This document shows positions 1-4,513 of a DNA stretch of 7,880 nucleotides, piece by piece. The position numbers and the translations under genes are program-made. Numbering within the stretch: the first letter of the stretch is position 1; each line of letters starts with the position of its first letter. The DNA is from an uncultured Spirochaetales bacterium. Its GTDB lineage: Bacteria > Spirochaetota > Spirochaetia > Treponematales > Treponemataceae. The stretch is taken from the NCBI GenBank assembly GCA_946061495.1, contig CAMGSV010000117.1:1-7880 (forward strand), written 5' to 3'. Below the pieces are notes generated by a model. The model did no database searches, was not told the origin of the DNA, and saw nothing but the letters and a program-made list of their open reading frames with translations.

Positions 1-105
1 TCAATCTCCAAAAAAAGCTTTACGTATATATTATTCGCTTTAAACTTGAAGAATTTGTCTTTTTTTGGGAAAAAAATTAGATTTTTTACAAAAATTTTCC
101 AAGAT
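1..105 (-). promoter_or_regulatory. Probable upstream/leader region of another rpn-like gene starting left of the window
   Basis: This very AT-rich stretch has no gene. Read on the minus strand it aligns by eye with the region upstream of the intact rpn gene (about 1700-1792). Both begin with ATCTTG and have an AT-rich run, a T-tract-CCC-A-tract element (about 60-77 here, 1745-1763 there), a TTCTTCA/CCTTCA block and an ATAAT-rich block, at similar spacing over about 50-90 bases. A GGAG (bases 9 to 6, minus strand) is followed by five bases to the window edge, which is the right spacing for a start codon just outside. I infer a third rpn paralogue transcribed leftward from here. No clean -35/-10 pair was found. 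Confidence 0.4.
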
Positions 106-123
106 GAGTTTTTTGGGGTGGGA

Positions 124-324
124 CTATTTGGTTTGAGCTAGTTCTTGAACCACATCCAGAGGGAGAGAAGTACAAAGTTGAATTTGGTCTAAAGGTAAAC
201 CCAAAGACAACATTGTTTTTGCTGTTTCCAACTTGTTTTGGTAGGCACCTTGTTCTCGGCCTTGTTCAAAGCCTTCCTCAAATGCGTCGTATCGTATGTC
301 AGCCATCTTCAGTGCCAAGGTCAT
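124..324 (-). CDS. Possible stand-alone RpnS-like short protein (66 aa) inside the truncated rpn copy
   Basis: Within the truncated copy an in-frame ATG at 324-322 is preceded by GGAGG (335-331) with a six-base spacer, a canonical ribosome binding site. The product would be 66 residues: an N-terminal segment beginning MTLALKMADIRYDAFEE, three four-residue units (GFEQ, GREQ, GAYQ), then a 40-residue tail ending in VVQELAQTK. In characterised Rpn systems a separately translated C-terminal protein (RpnS) dimerises through a helix with variable four-residue repeats and blocks the nuclease. This copy would be such an antitoxin without its own nuclease. Its upstream sequence is not that of an rpn promoter; a TATAAC at about 581-586 (minus strand) is the only -10-like element and lacks a -35. 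The reading frame and ribosome binding site are seen directly; expression and function are inferred. Confidence 0.45.
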   Translation of the reverse strand: MTLALKMADIRYDAFEEGFEQGREQGAYQNKLETAKTMLSLGLPLDQIQLCTSLPLDVVQELAQTK

Positions 325-559
325 ATAGTGCCTCCGTGCGAGGGAATTGTTTTTCAGTGTACGTATCTTGCTGGAAATCTCCTTGGTCAGGGTGGATTCA
401 GCTGTTCCCTCCTGGAGATAATGATAAAAGGCTTGGAGCTTCTGGTCAAGGTCTAAAAGTGCCTTTGTCCTAGTGTTCAGGAAAATCCGCAGGGCACCGT
501 CCTCCAACCTGAGTTGATGCCGGGTTTCCAGACAAGTAAACTCGAAGGTGTAGCGGGGA
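255..559. repeat. Direct repeat, left copy (pairs with 986-1290)
   Basis: This copy of about 305 bp matches 986-1290 at a constant offset of 731 with no gaps. I see four mismatches, at 256/987, 270/1001, 499/1230 and 516/1247, so it is about 98.7% identical. It covers the linker after the nuclease domain and the start of the RpnS region of the rpn gene. Identity collapses at the four-residue repeat on the left and at base 559/1290 on the right. Confidence 0.92.
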
Positions 560-586
560 CAGTGCGGGATGGGCGAGTACTGTTAT

Positions 587-639
587 ATGGGATATGAGCT
601 ATCAAGCTGATCTGGTGAGGTAACAGTCATATATCCCAT
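587..639. repeat. Imperfect inverted repeat between the two rpn copies
   Basis: ATGGGATATGA at 587-597 is the reverse complement of TCATATATCCCAT at 627-639 apart from a two-base TA insertion. The 29-base centre contains two AGCT tetramers. There is no T-tract, so it is not an intrinsic terminator. It lies just beyond the breakpoint where homology to rpn ends, so it could be debris of an insertion or deletion, or a regulatory palindrome. I recognise no element family. Confidence 0.4.
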
Positions 640-689
640 TCAATTTATACAGTTGACTCCCTTCATAAAAACTGTGGAGGAAACACGCT

Positions 690-735
690 GCTTTTGCCCC
701 GCTGTGGCAAACCTGTCATGGCGGGGGCTTTTCTT
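690..735 (+). terminator. GC-rich hairpin with T-tract, plus-strand terminator-like
   Basis: GCCCCGC at 696-702 pairs with GCGGGGGC at 721-728 (one bulged G), with an 18-base loop, followed by TTTTCTTT. This is the layout of an intrinsic terminator on the plus strand. No plus-strand gene precedes it in this window. On the minus strand, downstream of rpn, the same hairpin lacks a T-tract but could still stabilise the 3' end of the rpn transcript. It may instead be residue of a deleted gene. The rest of 560-746 holds no gene I can support. Confidence 0.45.
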
Positions 736-746
736 TGGGGGGCAGC

Positions 747-1055
747 TCAGCTGTTTCCGGCCAGCTGCTCCACCGTCTCCAGAGAGAGTTTGGTGCAGTC
801 CACCACAAGTGAAATACTAATTCCGTTGTGAAGCATGGATTTTGCCGTCTCCAGTGCCTTCTGGTAGGCACCACGCTCAATGCCCTGCTCAATTCCACGT
901 TTTATCCCTTGTTCAATTCCTTGTTCTATCCCTTGTTCAAATCCTTTTGCCACTCCATCTTGAAAGCCAACCTGGAAGCCATCCTCCCGGCCTTGTTCAA
1001 GGCCTTCCTCAAATGCGTCGTATCGTATGTCAGCCATCTTCAGTGCCAAGGTCAT
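747..1055 (-). CDS. Probable internally started RpnS short product (102 aa) nested in rpn
   Basis: Inside the rpn reading frame, codon Met212 (1055-1053) is preceded by GGAGG at 1066-1062 with a six-base spacer, as good as the site of the full-length gene. Translation from here gives the last 102 residues: a short helical lead-in, the twelve four-residue repeats and the variable tail. This matches the published gene-within-gene arrangement of Rpn toxin-antitoxin pairs, in which RpnS is made from an internal start, dimerises through a helix carrying a variable number of four-residue repeats, and inhibits RpnL. The GGAGG here is also formed by two Arg codons (CGG AGG), so it could be coincidental. 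The arrangement is seen directly; its use in vivo is inferred. Confidence 0.55.
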   Translation of the reverse strand: MTLALKMADIRYDAFEEGLEQGREDGFQVGFQDGVAKGFEQGIEQGIEQGIKRGIEQGIERGAYQKALETAKSMLHNGISISLVVDCTKLSLETVEQLAGNS

Positions 1056-1688
1056 ATAGTGCCTCCGTGCGAGGGAATTGTTTTTCAGTGTACGTATCTT
1101 GCTGGAAATCTCCTTGGTCAGGGTGGATTCAGCTGTTCCCTCCTGGAGATAATGATAAAAGGCTTGGAGCTTCTGGTCAAGGTCTAAAAGTGCCTTTGTC
1201 CTAGTGTTCAGGAAAATCCGCAGGGCACCATCCTCCAACCTGAGTTCATGCCGGGTTTCCAGACAAGTAAACTCGAAGGTGTAGCGGGGAAGTCCCAGTA
1301 GGAAGGGATCGAAGGTGCAGATGAAGATGAGGATATTGTCGGGCAAATTCCGGTACTTTGATCCCGTGCTGGTGGTACTGGCGTCGGCCACGCTTTGATA
1401 GTAGCGGCTCCGCTTGGGCAGCTCCTTCCTGTGGCCCGTCTGGACCTCCACATTGATGATTCGCTTCTCATCCCGCAGGAACACGTCCATGATGATGCCC
1501 ATGGTGTCTGGATCAGTTTTATGCTCGTCCTGGGCGGAAAGGTAGCGAATCTCTCCAATCTGTACACCCAGAATCAACTCCACCACTTGCCGACAGATGC
1601 TCTCGTCGTGCATCACCTGTGAAAAAATAAAGTCATCGGTGAATGTGAGGCTCTGCCATCGTCGTTCAAGCTCTTCTGTTGTCAGCAT
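747..1688 (-). CDS. Rpn-family recombination-promoting nuclease (PD-(D/E)XK, 'putative transposase' family)
   Basis: This is a full-length 313-residue Rpn/PDDEXK_2-type protein. The N-terminal two-thirds is the nuclease. TFTDDFIFSQVM at 15-26 is the typical family opening. Asp68 (MDVF) and the Glu81-Val-Gln83 of NVEVQTG fit the metal-binding D...ExQ pattern, followed by RYYQS at 95-99. Family members are metal-dependent DNA endonucleases; several Escherichia coli Rpn proteins are toxic and protect against phage, so the 'transposase' label in databases is misleading. From Gly229 to Gln276 there are twelve four-residue units of the form GxEQ/GxxQ, then a 37-residue variable tail. AGGAGG at 1699-1694 lies five bases before the ATG, which fixes the start. 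The 157-bp region upstream is AT-rich. An internal ribosome binding site and ATG occur at Met212. No terminal inverted repeats or target duplications were seen around it. Confidence 0.93.
   Translation of the reverse strand: MLTTEELERRWQSLTFTDDFIFSQVMHDESICRQVVELILGVQIGEIRYLSAQDEHKTDPDTMGIIMDVFLRDEKRIINVEVQTGHRKELPKRSRYYQSVADASTTSTGSKYRNLPDNILIFICTFDPFLLGLPRYTFEFTCLETRHELRLEDGALRIFLNTRTKALLDLDQKLQAFYHYLQEGTAESTLTKEISSKIRTLKNNSLARRHYMTLALKMADIRYDAFEEGLEQGREDGFQVGFQDGVAKGFEQGIEQGIEQGIKRGIEQGIERGAYQKALETAKSMLHNGISISLVVDCTKLSLETVEQLAGNS
875..946. repeat. Tandem 12-bp repeat (six clear units) coding GxEQ-type tetrapeptides
   Basis: Six consecutive 12-base units (starting at 875, 887, 899, 911, 923 and 935), mostly variants of GTTCAATTCCTT on the plus strand, encode the most regular part of the rpn four-residue repeat. 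More degenerate units extend to about 1004. As the unit is a multiple of three, gain or loss by slippage or recombination changes the repeat number without breaking the frame. The truncated copy at 124-559 has nine fewer units. Confidence 0.85.
986..1290. repeat. Direct repeat, right copy (pairs with 255-559)
   Basis: This is the partner of the left copy, inside the intact rpn gene, covering codons of about 134-234. It includes the internal GGAGG-ATG start. The near identity compared with the strongly diverged tails suggests a recent duplication or gene conversion restricted to this segment. Confidence 0.92.
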
Positions 1689-1792
1689 GTCTTCCTCCTA
1701 AAATATATCTACATTATTTATAGTAATAATCTGAAGGAAAAATGCGTTTTTTCGGGAAAAACGAAAAAAAAATTAATTCAATTGTTCAAGAT
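1689..1792 (-). promoter_or_regulatory. rpn upstream region with T-tract hairpin
   Basis: This AT-rich non-coding region holds the rpn ribosome binding site AGGAGG (1699-1694). TATAAA at 1722-1717 could be a -10 box, but no good -35 sits at the right distance. CGTTTTT (1745-1751) and AAAAACG (1757-1763) form a perfect seven-pair hairpin with a TCGGG loop. The element recurs in simpler form near 60-77, supporting shared control of the rpn genes. Confidence 0.4.
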
Positions 1793-1805
1793 AAAACTTG
1801 ATGAA

Positions 1806-1838
1806 GAAAAAACACCTTCTACAGCAGCAGGATAAAGG
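1806..1838 (-). terminator. Possible weak terminator after rnc
   Basis: Just after the rnc stop, on the minus strand, CCTT (of CCTTTATCC) can pair with AAGG (of GTAGAAGG) around TGCTGCT, followed by TGTTTTTTC. The stem is short and has mismatches, so the call rests mainly on the T-tract and its position. Confidence 0.35.
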
Positions 1839-1845
1839 CCCTTAC

Positions 1846-2601
1846 CTAGCCCTCTCCCCCAACCTCGGCCCAGGCCATTGCCGCCGCCGCCTGCTCAGCC
1901 GCCTTCTTGTTCTTGCCGGTGGCAGGACCGTAGGTCACCGCTCCCAGCTTCACCGTCACCCAGAAGGTCCGGTCGTGGTCGGGGCCGGTTCGTTTCACCA
2001 GCTGGTACTCAGGGCAGGCCTTGTGTGTCTTTTGATAATGCTCCTGCAGCAGGGTCTTGTAGTCACGATGGTGCTTGTTCTGCAGCACCTTCTCTATTTC
2101 CGGCACGATGAGCCGCAGCACCAATGCCTCCGCCGCCTGGTAGCCGGAGTCAAGGTAGTACGCCCCGATGATGGCCTCCATGGCGTCCGCAAGGATGGCC
2201 TTCTTCTCCCGGCCCCCGGAAAGATCCTCGCCCTTCCCCAGCACCAGGCATTTGGGCACACCAATGGCCTTGGCAATGGGAGCCAGGGTACTCTCGGACA
2301 CCACCACGGACTTTATCCGCGCCAGGTCTCCCTCAGGCTTCTCCAGCATGGACTCATACAGGTAGGTGGCAGTCGCCATGCCCAGTACCGCATCCCCGAG
2401 AAACTCCAGCCGCTCATTGTTGTACCGCAGGTTCCCCACACCGTTCTCATTGGAAAAGGAACGGTGATGAAAGGCCAAATCCAGCAGCAGCAGGTCATTG
2501 AACAGAATGGAATTCTGTCTTGAGAATTCCACCAGCAGGGATTTTCTTTTGGGAGGCAACTTACCGGTATTTAGGATAAAGCTTGAAATCTTTTTTAACA
2601 T
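1846..2601 (-). CDS. rnc: Ribonuclease III
   Basis: RNase III cleaves double-stranded RNA in rRNA precursor processing and mRNA turnover. The 251-residue protein has the catalytic signature NNERLEFLGDAVLG at 61-74 (Glu63, Glu66 and Asp70 by analogy with the Escherichia coli enzyme) and the second metal-binding pair Asp139 and Glu142 in ADAMEAIIGAYY. A double-stranded RNA-binding domain spans about 180-247, ending in the KNKKAAEQAAA helix. It is longer than the 226-residue E. coli enzyme, mostly through about 20 extra N-terminal residues. The ATG at 2601 is the first possible one because a TAA lies two codons upstream in frame, yet no Shine-Dalgarno sequence precedes it. A terminator-like hairpin lies only about 14 bases before the start, between acpP and rnc, so expression probably depends on read-through from the acpP operon or on a promoter inside acpP. 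Confidence 0.97.
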   Translation of the reverse strand: MLKKISSFILNTGKLPPKRKSLLVEFSRQNSILFNDLLLLDLAFHHRSFSNENGVGNLRYNNERLEFLGDAVLGMATATYLYESMLEKPEGDLARIKSVVVSESTLAPIAKAIGVPKCLVLGKGEDLSGGREKKAILADAMEAIIGAYYLDSGYQAAEALVLRLIVPEIEKVLQNKHHRDYKTLLQEHYQKTHKACPEYQLVKRTGPDHDRTFWVTVKLGAVTYGPATGKNKKAAEQAAAAMAWAEVGGEG

Positions 2602-2614
2602 GGTAGTTTAAAAC

Positions 2615-2653
2615 AAAAAAGGGTGTCCTGCCCAACACATTGGACAAACACCC
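2615..2653 (-). terminator. Terminator/attenuator between acpP and rnc
   Basis: On the minus strand GGGTGT (2653-2648) pairs with ACACCC (2626-2621), followed directly by TTTTTT (2620-2615). An alternative fold pairs GTCC (2645-2642 complement) and extends the stem. It ends the rpmF-acpP transcript or works as a partial attenuator before rnc, whose ATG is about 14 bases beyond the T-tract. Confidence 0.72.
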
Positions 2654-2670
2654 CGTTCCGTTGTTAGACC

Positions 2671-2907
2671 TTATGCCTGCTGAGACTTGATGAAGTCGTA
2701 GGCATCCCGAACAGTCTCGAAACCGTTGGCCTGGTCGTCGGGGATCTTGACACCCATCTCTTCCTCGATAGCATATACCAACTCGTAGGTATCCAAGCTA
2801 TCGGCACCCAAGTCCTGGCGGAAAGACGAATCAAGGGTAATCTTTGCCTCGTCAATCTCCAGCTTCTCAGCAATCAGCTTCTGAATCTTCTCAAACAACT
2901 CGTCCAT
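2671..2907 (-). CDS. acpP: Acyl carrier protein
   Basis: This small acidic carrier (78 residues, the usual length) holds growing fatty acyl chains on a 4'-phosphopantetheine arm during type II fatty acid synthesis in the cytoplasm. The attachment site is Ser37 in GADSLD (34-39), followed by the typical helix LVYAIEEEMGVKIPDD. The start has AGGAG (2918-2914) six bases upstream. It follows rpmF by 12 bases and is clearly co-transcribed with it. The usual partners plsX, fabD and fabG are not adjacent. CoaD, encoded just upstream in the same direction, makes the precursor of the CoA that supplies the arm. Confidence 0.98.
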   Translation of the reverse strand: MDELFEKIQKLIAEKLEIDEAKITLDSSFRQDLGADSLDTYELVYAIEEEMGVKIPDDQANGFETVRDAYDFIKSQQA

Positions 2908-2919
2908 GGTCTACTCCTT

Positions 2920-3105
2920 TTAGTTGCTTTCAGGTGTGATTACCTGGCGGCCCTTGTAGAATCCACACTTGGGACATACACGGTGCTGCATTGCCAGGTT
3001 TCCGCAATTGCTGCACTCCACAAGATGGGGCGCAGTCAACTTCATGTTGATGTGCTGCCGTCTGCGGGTGCGAGCCTTTGACGTTTTCGCTCTAGGTACT
3101 GCCAT
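2920..3105 (-). CDS. rpmF: 50S ribosomal protein L32
   Basis: This is a 61-residue basic protein of the large ribosomal subunit. It begins MAVPRAKTSKARTRRRQH, the standard L32 N-terminus, and carries a zinc-ribbon with two CxxC pairs: Cys31/Cys34 and Cys44/Cys47 (the zinc-binding, C+ form). GAGAGG lies about seven bases before the ATG. It is the first gene of a short operon with acpP, driven by a consensus promoter 75 bases upstream. The DUF177/YceD gene that precedes rpmF in many bacteria is absent here. Confidence 0.98.
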   Translation of the reverse strand: MAVPRAKTSKARTRRRQHINMKLTAPHLVECSNCGNLAMQHRVCPKCGFYKGRQVITPESN

Positions 3106-3178
3106 ATATCAACCTCTCAATATAATGTGTAATTTTATACCTAGTTAAGATACAACATTTTTCCCTAGGCTGTCAATC

Positions 3179-3206
3179 ATTATACCATATAAACATCTTT
3201 TGTCAA
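3179..3206 (-). promoter_or_regulatory. Consensus sigma-70 promoter of rpmF-acpP
   Basis: On the minus strand TTGACA (3206-3201) and TATAAT (3184-3179), both perfect consensus, are separated by 16 bases. A second TTGACA (3176-3171) with a TATCTT 18 bases later may form a weaker tandem promoter. The leader to rpmF is about 65-70 bases. This is the strongest promoter in the window, as expected for a ribosomal protein and ACP operon. Confidence 0.88.
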
Positions 3207-3237
3207 CGGTAAAATGACATTTTTTGTTCAAATGTCA
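3207..3237 (-). terminator. Terminator-like hairpin after coaD
   Basis: On the minus strand TGACATTT (3237-3230) and AAATGTCA (3222-3215) form a perfect eight-pair stem with a seven-base loop, followed by TTTTACC. The stem is AT-rich and the T-tract has only four bases, so termination may be partial. It ends where the -35 of the rpmF promoter begins. Confidence 0.55.
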
Positions 3238-3259
3238 GAGAGAATGTTGAGTAAAACCT

Positions 3260-3736
3260 TCAACTGAACTTCTTGGCCAGGGCTTCTGCCACCAGGGGAG
3301 GCGCCATAGTGGAAACATCACCGCCAAAATGAGCCAGCTCCTTGATGGAACTAGAGCTCAACACAAAATACTTGGAATCTGTGGGAATAAAAACGGTCTC
3401 CACCTTGGGAGCCAGCCCACGATTCATCAGTGCCAGATCAAATTCATAGGAGAAGTCTCCTATATTGCGCACTCCCCGCACCAAAACCGAAGCCTCATGC
3501 TGCATGGCGTAGTCCACAATCAGGGTGTCCCAGGTGCACACCTGCACGTTGTCCCACTGGGAAGTCAACGCTTCCAGCATCTGTACCCTCTCATCTGAAG
3601 AGAAAAGACATTTTTTTCCCTTGTTTATGGCCACCACCACGTGGAGCTGCCCAAAGATGGTCCTTGCACGCTCTATGATGTTCAGGTGTCCATACGTTGG
3701 CGGGTCAAAGGAACCCGGAAAAACAGCAGTTATCAT
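3260..3736 (-). CDS. coaD: Phosphopantetheine adenylyltransferase
   Basis: CoaD transfers AMP from ATP to 4'-phosphopantetheine, the penultimate step of coenzyme A synthesis. The 158-residue length is normal. The nucleotidyltransferase motif GSFDPPTYGHLNII (8-21) contains the TxGH signature at 14-17. Other family motifs are RGVRNIGDFSYE (87-98) and the ATP-binding SSSSIKEL (127-134). The ATG at 3736 follows only a weak GTGG-like site. A possible -10 (TACAAT) lies in the 53-base gap shared with the divergent lipoprotein gene. Confidence 0.98.
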   Translation of the reverse strand: MITAVFPGSFDPPTYGHLNIIERARTIFGQLHVVVAINKGKKCLFSSDERVQMLEALTSQWDNVQVCTWDTLIVDYAMQHEASVLVRGVRNIGDFSYEFDLALMNRGLAPKVETVFIPTDSKYFVLSSSSIKELAHFGGDVSTMAPPLVAEALAKKFS

Positions 3737-3754
3737 AAATCCACAATATTGTAT

Positions 3755-3783
3755 TTGACCAAAAAGGTAAAGAGTGATACAGT
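3755..3783 (+). promoter_or_regulatory. Promoter of the lipoprotein gene, implying a nearly leaderless mRNA
   Basis: TTGACC (3755-3760) and TACAGT (3778-3783) are 17 bases apart. Transcription would then start about at the ATG at 3790. No Shine-Dalgarno sequence lies within 15 bases of that ATG, consistent with a leaderless or very short-leader transcript. The alternative -10, TATACT (3784-3789), abuts the start codon and is 23 bases from the -35. Confidence 0.5.
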
Positions 3784-3789
3784 TATACT

Positions 3790-4437
3790 ATGAAGAAATT
3801 ATCGATTCTGATATTTTTTGTTGTTTTTCTTGTAGGTATTGTAGGATGCGCTAGTACTAAGCCCGTTCAGGAGCAGATTCCAACGGTGGAGCCTGACCCC
3901 CAGGAGCCAAAAGAGCCCGTTGTAGAACCGGAACCAGAGCCCACGACCGAGCCTGAGCCAGAACCGGAACCAGAGCCAACTCCAGAGCCAGTGAAGGAGC
4001 TTACCCCCGAGGAGCAGGAGTTCCTTCGCTCAACAGTTGCACTGAATGGAGACGATGATGTAACTATCGATACCTTCACAAAGGACAAGCAGGATATTCT
4101 CGATACAATAGACAAGCTTGCTGTCGTCATGAAAACCGGTAATTACAATGGTTGGTTGGGGTATGTCTCCCCAGAATCGCAGGAGTACTGGTCAAACCCT
4201 AAGCACTTAAAGGAAGTCGAGAGCAAACTTCCCGTAAAAGGATTGAAGATTGCAGGCCTCAGGGATTACTTCAAGTACATCTTTGTTCCCGCACGATCTG
4301 GACACCAGGTAGACGAAATCAGGTATATTTCCGGAACTTTGGTGAAGGCAGTGCAAGTTCAGCAGGACAGGGACATTGTTTTTTACACTTTTGAGAAAGT
4401 GAACGATAAATGGCTATTAAAACTTGATACATTGTGA
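3790..4437 (+). CDS. Predicted lipoprotein with Pro-Glu repeat and small C-terminal domain
   Basis: This 215-residue protein is of unknown function. Two lysines and a hydrophobic stretch (4-18) lead to the lipobox-like VGIVGC, with Cys20 the likely lipidated residue. Residues 33-69 form a Pro/Glu-rich spacer of mostly EP dipeptides, which probably holds the globular part away from the membrane or spans the envelope. Residues 72-215 form a compact domain. Its end (DIVFYTFEKVNDKWLLKLDTL, in part) resembles the last strands of NTF2/SnoaL-like lipoproteins, where a 'W.L..L' strand closes a curved sheet; this fold call is tentative. No catalytic motif is recognisable. It is transcribed divergently from coaD. 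The Met start is supported by the signal sequence although no ribosome binding site is visible. Confidence 0.9.
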   Translation: MKKLSILIFFVVFLVGIVGCASTKPVQEQIPTVEPDPQEPKEPVVEPEPEPTTEPEPEPEPEPTPEPVKELTPEEQEFLRSTVALNGDDDVTIDTFTKDKQDILDTIDKLAVVMKTGNYNGWLGYVSPESQEYWSNPKHLKEVESKLPVKGLKIAGLRDYFKYIFVPARSGHQVDEIRYISGTLVKAVQVQQDRDIVFYTFEKVNDKWLLKLDTL

Positions 4438-4455
4438 TTTTGACGATTGTAAAGA

Positions 4456-4506
4456 TTGATTTTTTAAATCCTATGTATTATAGTTATAGAATCTGGTTTT
4501 AGGAGG
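4456..4506 (+). promoter_or_regulatory. Promoter and ribosome binding site of the HEAT-repeat gene
   Basis: TTGATT (4456-4461) and TATAGT (4479-4484) are separated by 17 bases, with a leader of about 22 bases to the ATG at 4514. AGGAGG (4501-4506) sits seven bases before the ATG. The gene is therefore probably transcribed independently of the lipoprotein gene 76 bases upstream, after which I see no clear terminator. Confidence 0.65.
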
Positions 4507-4513
4507 ATATTGA

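Larger units (their letters stand above)
124..559 (-). pseudogene. 5'-truncated Rpn-family nuclease gene (C-terminal remnant)
   Basis: The remnant matches the intact neighbour rpn (747-1688) from about codon 135 to its C-terminus and lacks the whole nuclease domain. Bases 255-559 are nearly identical to 986-1290. Upstream of 559 the homology stops abruptly, and a TAA in the same frame lies about 23 bases further up (near 582-584), so no full-length protein can be made. The only non-ATG start in the open stretch is a TTG at 507, giving 127 residues, but it has no convincing ribosome binding site. Differences from the intact copy within the shared part are Glu149 to Gln, Leu230 to Phe and two silent changes. 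The repeat region has 3 four-residue units rather than 12. The last 40 residues are homologous but only 18 of 40 are identical. It is a nuclease pseudogene, but may still express a short C-terminal protein (see the entry ending at 324). Confidence 0.8.

Noticed and set aside
124..507. A 127-codon protein from the TTG at 507 as a true gene
   Set aside because: The TTG corresponds to an internal Leu codon of the intact rpn and lacks a convincing ribosome binding site. The ATG at 324 with GGAGG is the better start.
868..1004. CRISPR-like array of short repeats
   Set aside because: The repeats are contiguous 12-base coding units without spacers, inside an open reading frame.
747..1688. Insertion sequence, given the common 'putative transposase' label for this family
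   Set aside because: No terminal inverted repeats or target-site duplications were found, and Rpn proteins are better understood as nucleases with toxin or defence roles. The nearby inverted repeat at 587-639 does not bracket the gene.
1798..2523. A 241-codon open frame on the plus strand opposite rnc
   Set aside because: It is a shadow of the well-supported rnc gene. The translation is low-complexity and rich in His, Leu and Gly, with no ribosome binding site.
3867..4130. Minus-strand frame coding a Ser-Gly repeat protein
   Set aside because: It is the antisense reading of the Pro-Glu repeat of the lipoprotein.
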